From Candidatus Nomurabacteria bacterium (lineage in GTDB: Bacteria; Patescibacteriota; Saccharimonadia; Saccharimonadales; Saccharimonadaceae), in NCBI GenBank assembly GCA_031290255.1, contig JAITNW010000005.1:1-55677 (forward strand): 55,677 nt of DNA, given 5' to 3'. The notes beneath the pieces were generated by a model. It made no database searches. It saw only the letters and a list, made by a program, of their open reading frames with translations, and was not told where the DNA came from. This document shows positions 9,089 through 17,394 of the stretch, piece by piece. Numbering within the stretch: the stretch's first letter is position 1; every line of letters starts with the position of its first letter. The position numbers and the translations under genes were made by a program.

Positions 9089-9784
9089 TTATGAAAGAGC
9101 TGCCATTAAAGCGTGAATGTGTTCTTCACTTGGTGCCATGCTTGTACTGGCGAAGAGGTCTAGTTCTGTTTCGCTTCCAAAGTCCGCATATATGGTTGCT
9201 GAGACGGACCCTGGGTCTGCTATGAAGCATGCTACTAATGGTTCTTCGCGTATAATGAACGCTCCATTACTAGAAATGAATACATAGGAGAAAAAGCTGA
9301 CGTCGAAATCCCCAACTGTATTGAGATACATCAATTGCATGGGCTCGCTGTAGAAAGCTAGTATTGCGCCGTTTGCGGAGGAGGTTTTTGACTCACAGTA
9401 TAATAAGAAGTAGTTTTCGCCTCTGCTTTCGGCAAATTCTTTAAGGTCGTTGGGTATTATTGGAACAGATATAGTAAAATTGAATTCATTGGTCTCGAAA
9501 GTTTTGACTATTTCGCCAGGGTTGGCGCCTAAGGCGCCAGAAATTTCGTAGAACGATGGTTTCTCTGTCCCGGTGAAACTGCTGGGCATTTGTGAGAAAG
9601 GGGTATTGTTGGTTTCGTTTGGCGAAGAAGTTTCAGGCTTACTAGACTCTGGGGGCGTAATTGTTGAAACCTCTTGAGAATGGTTTTCTGGGGCGATGCT
9701 GGGTGCGGGATCGTTTTTTGAGCAACCAGTGAACGATATGCTCATAACGATAAGCGCAATGATAATTGTGGGCAGTTTTTTCAT
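9089..9784 (-). CDS. Predicted lipoprotein, 231 aa
   Basis: The start is set at 9784 because GGAGG lies about 9 nt upstream; an upstream in-frame ATG at 9823 lacks a site. The N-terminus is MKKL plus a hydrophobic stretch ending SFTGC, a lipobox whose Cys at about residue 21 would be lipidated. A Ser/Pro/Thr-rich linker (about 25-75) precedes a compact domain that I cannot assign. The protein should be held on the outer face of the membrane. It is divergent from the wall hydrolase at 9888, and their promoters overlap, so the two may be expressed together. It is not a shadow of the hydrolase: a longer reading frame of that gene starting at 9696 overlaps it, but the promoter lies inside that extension. 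Confidence 0.8.
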   Translation of the reverse strand: MKKLPTIIIALIVMSISFTGCSKNDPAPSIAPENHSQEVSTITPPESSKPETSSPNETNNTPFSQMPSSFTGTEKPSFYEISGALGANPGEIVKTFETNEFNFTISVPIIPNDLKEFAESRGENYFLLYCESKTSSANGAILAFYSEPMQLMYLNTVGDFDVSFFSYVFISSNGAFIIREEPLVACFIADPGSVSATIYADFGSETELDLFASTSMAPSEEHIHALMAALS

Positions 9785-9835
9785 TTTAAGGTGCCTCCTT
9801 TCAGATATAGACAGATTTTTCAAGGATATGGTTAC

Positions 9836-9864
9836 AGTATATCACACTTTGCATAAAAAGTCAA
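9836..9864 (-). promoter_or_regulatory. Promoter of the lipoprotein gene
   Basis: Reverse strand reads TTGACT - 17 bp - TATACT, an excellent sigma70-type match. It would give a leader of about 45 nt that carries a GGAGG ribosome site. It overlaps the forward promoter at 9849-9877. Confidence 0.7.
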
Positions 9865-9877
9865 TAAGGAATATAAT
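9849..9877 (+). promoter_or_regulatory. Promoter of the wall-hydrolase gene
   Basis: TTGCAT (9849-9854), 17 bp, TATAAT (9872-9877). The ATG at 9888 follows after 10 nt. This position rejects the longer 9696 start, whose first codons would lie upstream of the promoter. Confidence 0.7.
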
Positions 9878-9887
9878 CATTAGTATA

Positions 9888-11699
9888 ATGAATAGAATAA
9901 AACCTAATATGTACATAAAGTACTCTTTTCTTGTTATTCTGAGTGCTTTGTTAGTAGTTGTGCCAGGTTTTGGCTTATCTGGTTCCTATGAGGATAAGTT
10001 TGCGCAAAATGATATTATCTTTTACAATCCAGAAGGCAGTGATAATGACAGGTGTTATGGCGGGTTTTCAAAAGTTTGTGGGGATACGGCGCTGGAGAAG
10101 ATCTATAGCGGGTTAGTGTATGCCGGTTTTACGCCTGAGCAGGCGGCAGGTTCCTTAGGCAATATTGCGCATGAAGCTAATATGAACCCGGCTCAATGGG
10201 AAATTCCGTATGATCCTAATTTTGACTACTATAATAACACTACTGATCGGGTGAATGGTAGTGGTGGTGGAGTTGGTCTGATCCAATGGTCTTTTGGTAG
10301 ACGTGTGGCAGTTTTGAATTATGTAAAAACGAATGCTCCAAATCTAATGAAATATTTTGAAGAGTATCAGGTTTATTCGGATGGCTACAAAATAAATGGG
10401 GATAAGTTCATCGAATTAGCAGGAGAGCAGGATGCGAACGCTTTATATACTCTCGAAATCCAGTATCTTAATGAAGAGATGAGGAATAATGACGATTATA
10501 AGAAAGTTTTTGATCAAGACACCGTAGAGAACGCAACTTGGATGTTCTTGACGCAGGTGGAGCGTCCGGCTGGAATCACGAAGAATTCGACATTGGAGCA
10601 AGCAAAATCGGTGAAGCCAGAGCGTTTTCAGTCTGCAGAAGAATATTATAGCGAGTTGAAGGATTTTTCTTGTGGTGGAGGCGGAGGGAGTGCTGTAGCC
10701 TCGACGGACGGCTCGGATGTGACGATAATTGGCGATTCGATTACGGAAGGTAGCAAGTCGAACTTGTTGGAATTGATGCCAAAAGCTGATATTAGCTCAG
10801 AGGTTGGCAGGCAATTTGTGGCAGGGATTGGTGTTGCGGAGTCGATGGATTTGCGCAAGGTTGTTGTATTCGCGCTTGGTACTGATAGTGTGGCATTGAC
10901 GGAAGATCAAATAGGTCAAGCTCTTTCGGCAATTGGCGGAGACAAAACAATTGTGTTGGTAACGAATTATAGTGGACCTGGCTCTGATCTTGACTATTCG
11001 AATAACAATGAATTACTGAGAAAAGCAGCGGACAATAATGCCAATGTAAGAATTGCTGACTGGGCTACATCGGCTGGAGAAAACCCAGGTGAATATATCG
11101 CAAGTGATGGTATTCGCCCGACGGCAGCCGGGCAACGGCTTTTTGCAGATTTAATCTATAACGTGATTACTGGTCTGGGGAACTTGGGTGATGGATGTGG
11201 CGTGGGTGGGGCTTTTGCGCAGTTAGTATTAGCTTATGCTTGGCCAGAATATCACGCATCGCCATACTTCGCGATGATGCCTGACTATGAGCTTGTAGTT
11301 GCGAAGAGGCAAGATGAAGGACGTTATGTGGGTGGAGGAAGTCATCCAGGAATTGACTGTGGTGGTTGGGTGACTACTTTGATGCAAGAAAGTGGTTATG
11401 AGCCAAATTATAATGACGTGAGCGGTGGTACGGCTGTTCAAGAGCAGTGGGTGAAAGACCATGGGTGGACGCGATTAAATCCAAGTGGGGATATAGATAC
11501 GAGTTTGCTACGGGCGGGGGACGTGGCTCTCACTGATGGACATACTTTTGTGTTTGTTGGGGAAATTTCTGGATTTGATAGTAATATTGCTTCGGCTTCG
11601 TATGGTGGAGAAAATCCAAATAGTGGTGCCTGGAGAGCGCCAATGGCTGGGACGGAAAGCTTGACGGGTGGTGTAAGATGGTATAGGAAAGGAGCATGA
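9888..11699 (+). CDS. Exported wall hydrolase: tail-tip lysozyme + SGNH + NlpC/CHAP-like domains
   Basis: This 603-residue protein has a signal anchor (about 8-30) and three enzyme-like domains. Residues ~66-215 match phage-tail-tip lysozyme: an ALEKIYSGLVYAGF-type start, EANMNP and GLIQWSFGRR. Residues ~278-430 form an SGNH hydrolase with GDSIT and a final DGIRPTAAGQ block; the last motif has Arg-Pro where His-Pro is usual, so the catalytic His may be lost. The C-terminal ~120 residues look NlpC/P60- or CHAP-like, with Cys491 in DCGGW and His552 in DGHTF. Gly-rich linkers separate the domains. The protein probably cuts the peptidoglycan of its own or its host's wall. The start at 9888 is set by the promoter. 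The next gene overlaps its stop. Confidence 0.85.
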   Translation: MNRIKPNMYIKYSFLVILSALLVVVPGFGLSGSYEDKFAQNDIIFYNPEGSDNDRCYGGFSKVCGDTALEKIYSGLVYAGFTPEQAAGSLGNIAHEANMNPAQWEIPYDPNFDYYNNTTDRVNGSGGGVGLIQWSFGRRVAVLNYVKTNAPNLMKYFEEYQVYSDGYKINGDKFIELAGEQDANALYTLEIQYLNEEMRNNDDYKKVFDQDTVENATWMFLTQVERPAGITKNSTLEQAKSVKPERFQSAEEYYSELKDFSCGGGGGSAVASTDGSDVTIIGDSITEGSKSNLLELMPKADISSEVGRQFVAGIGVAESMDLRKVVVFALGTDSVALTEDQIGQALSAIGGDKTIVLVTNYSGPGSDLDYSNNNELLRKAADNNANVRIADWATSAGENPGEYIASDGIRPTAAGQRLFADLIYNVITGLGNLGDGCGVGGAFAQLVLAYAWPEYHASPYFAMMPDYELVVAKRQDEGRYVGGGSHPGIDCGGWVTTLMQESGYEPNYNDVSGGTAVQEQWVKDHGWTRLNPSGDIDTSLLRAGDVALTDGHTFVFVGEISGFDSNIASASYGGENPNSGAWRAPMAGTESLTGGVRWYRKGA

Positions 11700-12613
11700 T
11701 GGAAAATTTATCTAGTAGACAGAGGCGAGTTATTGTGGCTATTTTTGCATCAATTATAGTATTGGGTGTGGGGATCTTGGCGTTTGTGCAGATTTCTCGA
11801 ATTGGCAAGATTGCTGCGACTGTTAAGTACGCTCCTTATAATGCGACTGTAAAGTTGGACGGTGAGAGAATTTCTAACAATTCAACAGTTTATGTTGTTC
11901 CGGGAGAGTATGAATTAGTGGTCGAAGTGGAGTATTTTGATACGGTCGAGAAGAAGATTACTGTTTCTGAAGAATATCCTTATGTTATCGGAGAGATGAT
12001 TCCGAATTCTGATATGGGTGAGCAGATTGCTCGTGAGCGATTGTCGGAATTTTTGGATGTTGAAAGTATATTCGGTAATCTTACGGCCGCAGAAGGTGCG
12101 AAAGAAAAAGAGCAATATCCAATTCTGAAGTATTTGCCGGTGAATAATGCGTTATTCTCAATTAGCTATGAGTATGATAAAAGTGGTAATTTGCAGGTAA
12201 ATATCAAAGCAAGTCAAACATATCGAAATACTGCGGTTTCGAAACTGTATAGCTTTGAGAATGTAGACCCTGCACAGTATAATGTGATTTTTAAGGATTT
12301 CGTGAATCCTTTTGATGGCACCTTTGTGAAAAATACGGCTTCTGATCCAAAGGAGTTCTTAGCGAAAGGCTATGGATCGGTGATGGGAGAGGACTATGTT
12401 GTTCGGGATGTAAGGAATGACGGTGAGTATTATTATACAACGATTGAAACTGAGATTGGACAGCAGGATGGATTTTATGCGAGTTGGAGGGTTTTGATGA
12501 GAAAGTCTGGTGGATCTTGGGATTTAGTGACTACTCCTTATCCAGTGTTGACGAAATATAATACTCCAGACGTATCAACAGAGCTGTTGAATAAAATAAA
12601 TCGCTTAGAATAG
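11699..12613 (+). CDS. Single-pass membrane protein with PEGA-like domain, 304 aa
   Basis: One N-terminal helix (about 13-33) anchors an extracytoplasmic protein. Residues ~45-85 (ATVKLDGE, then VYVVPGEYELVV) resemble a PEGA-type beta-sandwich repeat, often found in surface proteins. The remaining ~200 residues are unassigned and resemble a small NTF2-like or DUF domain. The start codon overlaps the wall-hydrolase stop (ATGATGG). I prefer the second ATG at 11699, as it is 4 nt from GGAG, while the ATG at 11696 is only 1 nt away. Tight coupling suggests that it works with the hydrolase, for instance as an envelope anchor; this is inference. Confidence 0.75.
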   Translation: MENLSSRQRRVIVAIFASIIVLGVGILAFVQISRIGKIAATVKYAPYNATVKLDGERISNNSTVYVVPGEYELVVEVEYFDTVEKKITVSEEYPYVIGEMIPNSDMGEQIARERLSEFLDVESIFGNLTAAEGAKEKEQYPILKYLPVNNALFSISYEYDKSGNLQVNIKASQTYRNTAVSKLYSFENVDPAQYNVIFKDFVNPFDGTFVKNTASDPKEFLAKGYGSVMGEDYVVRDVRNDGEYYYTTIETEIGQQDGFYASWRVLMRKSGGSWDLVTTPYPVLTKYNTPDVSTELLNKINRLE

Positions 12614-12615
12614 TG

Positions 12616-12621
12616 TATAAT
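12616..12621 (+). promoter_or_regulatory. -10 box of murJ
   Basis: TATAAT ends 8 nt before the murJ ATG; no Shine-Dalgarno is present. It lies just after the end of the preceding gene. Confidence 0.5.
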
Positions 12622-12629
12622 TCATAGTA

Positions 12630-14264
12630 ATGAAGCGGCCGAAGTTTAGATTTAAGTCAGTGGTGGCACTTGCGAATGTGAAGCTTTCTATTAAGCTTGC
12701 TGCGGTTTTGCTGGCTAGCTCGACTTTGATTTCGGCGCTACTGGGGATTTTTCGCGATCGGTGGCTGAACTCGATGTATTACAATACGTATCCGGCTGGG
12801 CTGGATGCTTATACGGCGGCTTTTACGGTGCCGGATTTTATGTTTTTTATCTTGGTGTCGGGCGCGCTCTCAGTCACTTTCATCCCGGTGTTTAATCAGA
12901 GATTGATGACTGGGAATAAGAAGTCGGCTTGGGAGCTTAGTTCGAGTATTTTGAATATTTTGGCGGCGCTGACGCTTGTGGCGTCGGTGTTGATTATGAT
13001 TTTTGCAGATCCGCTGATCCGTTATGTAGTGGCGCCGGGTCTTAATGAATCGGCGATGGCGTTGGCGATTAATATGATGCGGGTGATCGCGATCAATCCG
13101 TTTTTGTTTGCGATTTCTACGGTGATTTCGAGTATTCAGCAGGCGATTGGGCGTTTTGTGTTTTATGCGATTGCGCCGGCGCTTTATAATGTGGGGATTA
13201 TTATTGGGATTTTGGTATTTACCAATGGGATTAATATCTTTGGGGTTCAGATCTTTGAGGGCGGGATTATGGGGGTGGCGCTCGGGGTGGTGCTTGGGGC
13301 AGTGCTGCAATTGATTGTTAGCTTGGTTGGGCTATTTGGGCTTGGGTTTGATTATGAGTTTAGGGTGTATTGGAAAAATTTGGGGCTTAAGGCGGTATTG
13401 AAATTGCTACCTGCGCGGAGCCTAGACCAAGGGATTGACTATGTGAGTAGTATTGTGAATACTAATTTGGCTTCACGGATGGGAGACCAGTCAATTCGCG
13501 CTTATCAGCAGGCGTCGTCGCTACATTCGATGCCAGTAAACTTGATTGGCGTGGCGATTTCTACGGCCTTTTTCCCGAAATTGAGTGAGGAAGTGGGGCA
13601 GGGGAATGAAGATGAATTTCGGCAGACATTTAGGTCGGCGCTTAGAATGATTATCTGGATTGCGATGCCGGTGGCAGTAATTGCGTTCTTTGCGAGAGGA
13701 TATGTGGTGAACTTTATCAAAAATGGAGGTGATGCGTTGATTGCGAGCGTGTTGGGGGCGTTTGTGGTTGCGATATTTTGTCAGTCAGTGTTCCATATTG
13801 CTTCAAGGGGGTTCTATGCGCGACAAAATACAAAGACCCCGCTGATTGTCTCGATTATTGCAATTGGTTTGAATATTGGTCTTGCGATACTATTCTCGAA
13901 TCTTGGTTTTGGGCCAGAGGGTTTGGCATATGCAACTTCAGTTGGGTCTGTAGTGGAGATTATTATATTGTTAGCAATACAGCATATTTGGATGAAGGGG
14001 AAACTTCTGAATCGTACGTTTTGGGTTGGATTCGCTAAGATGGTGTTGGCATCGGTGATTACGGGGGCGATTGCGTATTCTATGACGAAGTTTTTCCCTT
14101 TGCTTGCTTCGGATGACTCTTTCTTTAGTACTTTTCCGAAGTTTTGTTTGATTTCGATGACGAGTATTGTGGCTTATGTTGTCGCAGGGTATTTCTTGGG
14201 GATTGAAGAGGTACGACCGATAATAGAGAAGATAAAGAAGATATTGTTTCGAAACGTAAGTTAG
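12630..14264 (+). CDS. murJ: Lipid II flippase MurJ (MviN)
   Basis: This 544-residue MOP-superfamily membrane protein has about 14 helices. MurJ flips lipid II across the membrane for peptidoglycan synthesis. The N-terminal pattern (STLISALLGIFRDR and PDFMFFILVSGALSVTFIP) and the conserved FFARG region support the call. A basic N-terminal extension of about 15 residues precedes the first helix. It has its own -10 box 8 nt before the ATG. With GT-C, MurA, MurB and the hydrolases it shows that this organism maintains a murein wall. Confidence 0.93.
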   Translation: MKRPKFRFKSVVALANVKLSIKLAAVLLASSTLISALLGIFRDRWLNSMYYNTYPAGLDAYTAAFTVPDFMFFILVSGALSVTFIPVFNQRLMTGNKKSAWELSSSILNILAALTLVASVLIMIFADPLIRYVVAPGLNESAMALAINMMRVIAINPFLFAISTVISSIQQAIGRFVFYAIAPALYNVGIIIGILVFTNGINIFGVQIFEGGIMGVALGVVLGAVLQLIVSLVGLFGLGFDYEFRVYWKNLGLKAVLKLLPARSLDQGIDYVSSIVNTNLASRMGDQSIRAYQQASSLHSMPVNLIGVAISTAFFPKLSEEVGQGNEDEFRQTFRSALRMIIWIAMPVAVIAFFARGYVVNFIKNGGDALIASVLGAFVVAIFCQSVFHIASRGFYARQNTKTPLIVSIIAIGLNIGLAILFSNLGFGPEGLAYATSVGSVVEIIILLAIQHIWMKGKLLNRTFWVGFAKMVLASVITGAIAYSMTKFFPLLASDDSFFSTFPKFCLISMTSIVAYVVAGYFLGIEEVRPIIEKIKKILFRNVS

Positions 14265-14273
14265 TATTGCCAC

Positions 14274-14543
14274 TTAGCGGTTTTGGATAGTTTCGATGAC
14301 CCACTGGAAGAAGTCGCCGATACCTGGGATTTTGACTAAAAATCCTAGGCATATAAGGAGGAGGGCGACCATTACGGTGCCTCCTAATAAAGAGCCGAAC
14401 CCGAAGAAGATGCCGCGAAAAAAATTAACACGATAAACGCGTCCGCGGTGACGATACATATCATAGAAGAGATCGTCCAGAATTGCTTCTTCGGCGCTGA
14501 TTTCTTTATTTTTTTGCTTTTGCTGCTTTTTTGGCGCCGCCAC
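14274..14543 (-). CDS. DUF5665-like small membrane protein, 89 aa
   Basis: An acidic N-terminus (SAEEAILDDLFYDMYRHRGR) is followed by a basic, Phe/Gly-rich membrane region (about 42-75). This resembles DUF5665-type proteins common in Saccharibacteria; function unknown. The start is GTG at 14543 inside the end of the YtxH-like gene, so translation is probably coupled. It is the last gene of the minus operon headed by galU and converges on murJ. Confidence 0.7.
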   Translation of the reverse strand: MAAPKKQQKQKNKEISAEEAILDDLFYDMYRHRGRVYRVNFFRGIFFGFGSLLGGTVMVALLLICLGFLVKIPGIGDFFQWVIETIQNR

Positions 14544-14763
14544 TTTTTACTTTCTTGAATTCTGTTTCGGCTTTTTTGGTAAGTTTTTTGCCTTCGGCTT
14601 GAGCTTTTTTGGCGACTTTTTTGCCGGTACGCTTGATGTCGTTACGGGTTTGCTTGCCTGATTTTGGTGCAGTTAGAGTGCCTGCGATGCCACCAGCAAT
14701 TGCGCCGAGTGCTGCACCGAGAAAAAATCTGCTGCTCCCGCTACTTTTTTTCTTCTTTGCCAT
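14506..14763 (-). CDS. YtxH-like small protein, 85 aa
   Basis: MAKKKKSSGS is followed by a Gly/Ala-rich helix (FFLGAALGAIAGGIAGTLTAPKSGKQTR) typical of YtxH-domain envelope-stress proteins, then a Lys/Ala-rich tail that could bind nucleic acid or wall polymers. I set the start at ATG 14763, with AAGGTGG 8 nt upstream, instead of the in-frame GTG at 14775. It overlaps the preceding gene by 23 nt and the next by 38 nt. Confidence 0.7.
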   Translation of the reverse strand: MAKKKKSSGSSRFFLGAALGAIAGGIAGTLTAPKSGKQTRNDIKRTGKKVAKKAQAEGKKLTKKAETEFKKVKSGGAKKAAKAKK

Positions 14764-15031
14764 TGGTTTGCCCACCTTTATGGTTATTGTTACTATTTTT
14801 GTTAGTATAGGACTTTACGAAGCGTTTGACAAGTCCTCCTACCGTTGACATATCACGAACGTTTTCAACGATGTTGTCGGCCTTAGCGGCAATATCTTGG
14901 CCGGTAATGACTATTTTTTTGACTTCTTTCGTGATGCCAATAAGCTTCACGAGAAGCACAATGGCGAGAATTAGGAAAAGCAGGAGCGCACAGGACAGAA
15001 ATATGACTAAGATCCAAGCAGGAATTTCCAT
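14741..15031 (-). CDS. Small membrane protein, 96 aa (DUF948-like)
   Basis: A strong N-terminal helix (about 6-30) is followed by an amphipathic region (KEVKKIVITGQDIAAKADNIVENVRDM) and an Asn/Lys-rich tail. The layout is like DUF948-type proteins that accompany YtxH in other bacteria. GGAGG lies 11 nt before the ATG. It sits 2 nt after galU in the same operon. Confidence 0.7.
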   Translation of the reverse strand: MEIPAWILVIFLSCALLLFLILAIVLLVKLIGITKEVKKIVITGQDIAAKADNIVENVRDMSTVGGLVKRFVKSYTNKNSNNNHKGGQTNGKEEKK

Positions 15032-15033
15032 GA

Positions 15034-15879
15034 TTATTTTTCCTCCATTTTATTGAATTCACTGTAGGCTGCGAAATAGTTTTTTGGATCACCAGTGGTG
15101 AGCCATTTGCCTTTGCTATTGACGACGAATACGTCGCCAGAGGCGGCTAGTTTAGTAATGGCGTCCACCGTCCATAGTTCGTCGTCGAGGCCGGTGTTTT
15201 TGGGTATTAGATAATCGAAAACTTCGGGAGTTAACAGGTAGCGACCGTAAGATGTGAGGTTGGACGGTGATTCTTTGGGCGTGGCGGGTTTTTCGACGAT
15301 ATGGCTGAGCGTGCGCTTTTTCTTGTCTTTGAGCGCGATCATGCCAAACTTGTTCCAGACTTCCTCGGGCATTTCTTGAGCCGTAATGATAGCTTTGGCT
15401 TCTGGGTGATTTTCATAGGCTTCAAGAAGCGTGCTGACGTCGCCTTTGCCAAAGATGAGATCGTCGCTGTAGAGGGCGAGGAAGGCCTCGTCTTTGTTTA
15501 GGTAAGGTTTGGCACTCGCTATTGGTGAGCCATTGCCGTATGGAAACGAAGCGTCTTGTTCGATAACGGTGACATCTGCCATAGAGAGTATTTCGCGAAC
15601 TGTCTCGAAGCGATCAAGCTTGCCTTGAGATTCGAGCTGTTTGTAGACTTTTTCTACGGGGTTATTGAAATAATCCTCATAGATTGGTTTGCCTTCGGCG
15701 GTGGCAACGATAATAATATTATGAATCCCGGCTTCGACGCATTCCTCTACGACGTATTGCATGATTGGCTTGGCGCCCAGTGGGATCATGGCTTTTGGGA
15801 TTGTTTTTGTAATTGGCAAGAAACGACTTGCGAAACCAGCATCGGTGATGACAGCTTTGGTGGGTTTTTTGTATGACAT
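15034..15879 (-). CDS. galU: Sugar-phosphate nucleotidyltransferase, GalU type
   Basis: The protein (281 aa) should make UDP-glucose from UTP and glucose-1-phosphate for envelope glycans. The N-terminus KKPTKAVITDAGFASRFLP, TKTIPKAMIPLG and KPIMQYVVEE is the nucleotide-binding signature. However, the usual AGxGTR loop reads AGFASR here, with the second Gly replaced by Ala and Thr by Ser. The rest (SDDLIFG, EKP..., GRYLLTPEVF) fits GalU well. I chose ATG 15879 because AGGAG is 8 nt upstream; nine earlier codons are unlikely. It heads an operon with three small membrane proteins. Confidence 0.88.
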   Translation of the reverse strand: MSYKKPTKAVITDAGFASRFLPITKTIPKAMIPLGAKPIMQYVVEECVEAGIHNIIIVATAEGKPIYEDYFNNPVEKVYKQLESQGKLDRFETVREILSMADVTVIEQDASFPYGNGSPIASAKPYLNKDEAFLALYSDDLIFGKGDVSTLLEAYENHPEAKAIITAQEMPEEVWNKFGMIALKDKKKRTLSHIVEKPATPKESPSNLTSYGRYLLTPEVFDYLIPKNTGLDDELWTVDAITKLAASGDVFVVNSKGKWLTTGDPKNYFAAYSEFNKMEEK

Positions 15880-15925
15880 AGTGAATCTCCTAGGTAATGT
15901 GTTCATTTTATCCCCTTAAGATTTT

Positions 15926-15934
15926 ATTATATCA
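15926..15934 (-). promoter_or_regulatory. Extended -10 of the galU operon
   Basis: Reverse strand TGATATAAT lies about 46 nt before the galU ATG, leaving a short leader that contains AGGAG. Confidence 0.5.
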
Positions 15935-15972
15935 TAGGTTCTTAGGGTAAGGAAGTATGGGTGGGGGCGACT

Positions 15973-17394
15973 CTAGGGGAGTTTTTGCTTGAGGAGTTGG
16001 TTGACGGTGGCGGGGTTGGCTTTGCCGGCGGATTTTCTCATGACTTGGCCGATTAGGAAGCTTATGGCTTTGGTTTCTCCGTTCTTGATGTCGGTGACGG
16101 CTGAGGCGCATTCTGGGAGGGCGATGACTTCGTCGATAATTGCGGAGAGGGCGTCGGTGTCGTTTTCTTGGAGGAGGTTCATTTCTTTGGCTAGGGCTAG
16201 GGGGGATTTGCTGGTGTTCTTGGGATTATAGAGGCTCAAGAAGACTTCTTTGCCGGCGGTGGAGGAGAGTTTGTTTTTTTCTACCATTTGGGATAATTCG
16301 AGTAACTCCGAAGCGGTGGCGAGTTCGAAATCTTTATTGAGATTCTCTTCGGCTAGGAGTAGTCCTGAGAACCAGTGGGCTATGCGTGGTGCTAGTTTTG
16401 AGTCGTTTTGGGTGACGTCGACGAGTTTTTTGGCGAGAATGGGATAATTTAGGATGGCTTCGGTTTCTGATCTGTCTAAGTTGAGTTTTTTGAACTCGTT
16501 GCGATAATATGTAGGGGTTAGTGGTAGATTTTTGGCTATATTTTCGACAAAATCTTTGGTGAGGACGATGGGCGGGACATCTGGATCTGGCATATAGCGA
16601 TAATCTTGAGCTTCTTCTTTACTGCGCTGGGCAGTGGTCTTGGCGGTGGTGTCGTTCCAGCCGCGGGTTTCTTGTTTGATGGATTCGCCTTTTTCAATGA
16701 GGGCGAGTTGGCGTTGGTATTCGTGCTCGGCGGCGCGTTCTATGCTACGGAAGCTGTTGAGGTTTTTGATTTCTGCACGAGTGCCGAGCTTGTCGGATCC
16801 TTCTGGCGCGATAGAAATATTGACGTCAAAGCGCATATTACCTTGGTAAAGGTCGCCGTTAGTAATGCCAGCATAGGCCATGAGGCGATGAAGTTCTTCA
16901 CAGTAGAGTCGAGCCTGAGCGGGAGAATGAATATCGGGCATTGAGACAATTTCGATCAGGGGAGTTCCGGCGCGATTGAGGTCGACTAGGGAATAATTGC
17001 CAAAATGGGTGAGTTTGCCAGCATCTTCTTCTAGGTGAGCGTGTTCAATGCGGACTTCACTGTCGTCTGGAAGCTTGATTAAACCGGAGCCAATGATGGG
17101 TTGGTACATCTGGCTGATTTGATAGCCTTTGGGGAGATCGGGATAGTAGTAATGCTTGCGATCAAAGCGACTAGTGAGATTAATTTGGCAGTTCATAGCG
17201 GTGCCGGCTAAAATTGCTTTTTCGACGGCGGCTTTGTTGAGCACGGGCAGAGTGCCAGGCAGGGCGTAATCTACGGGAGAAACACAGCTATTGGGCTCTT
17301 TATCTACGGCATTATTGTCTACAGCGCTGAAAAGCTTGGTCTTGGTATTTAGCTGAACGTGGCATTCGATGCCGATGGTCATAGTATATTTCAC
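15973..17394 (-). CDS. gatB: Asp/Glu-tRNA amidotransferase subunit B
   Basis: GatB (473 aa) binds misacylated Glu-tRNA(Gln)/Asp-tRNA(Asn) and activates it for amidation by the GatCAB complex. The GatB family start (TIGIECHVQL), YYPDLPKGYQISQ, DLNRAGTPLIEIV and the C-terminal YqeY-like tail domain are all present. It is the last gene of gatC-gatA-(140 aa)-gatB. Its ATG overlaps the stop of the upstream gene by one base. Confidence 0.96.
   Translation of the reverse strand: MKYTMTIGIECHVQLNTKTKLFSAVDNNAVDKEPNSCVSPVDYALPGTLPVLNKAAVEKAILAGTAMNCQINLTSRFDRKHYYYPDLPKGYQISQMYQPIIGSGLIKLPDDSEVRIEHAHLEEDAGKLTHFGNYSLVDLNRAGTPLIEIVSMPDIHSPAQARLYCEELHRLMAYAGITNGDLYQGNMRFDVNISIAPEGSDKLGTRAEIKNLNSFRSIERAAEHEYQRQLALIEKGESIKQETRGWNDTTAKTTAQRSKEEAQDYRYMPDPDVPPIVLTKDFVENIAKNLPLTPTYYRNEFKKLNLDRSETEAILNYPILAKKLVDVTQNDSKLAPRIAHWFSGLLLAEENLNKDFELATASELLELSQMVEKNKLSSTAGKEVFLSLYNPKNTSKSPLALAKEMNLLQENDTDALSAIIDEVIALPECASAVTDIKNGETKAISFLIGQVMRKSAGKANPATVNQLLKQKLP

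Noticed and set aside
9696-9887. Longer N-terminus for the wall hydrolase
   Set aside because: The added codons lie upstream of the -10 box at 9872-9877 and inside the antisense of the lipoprotein gene.
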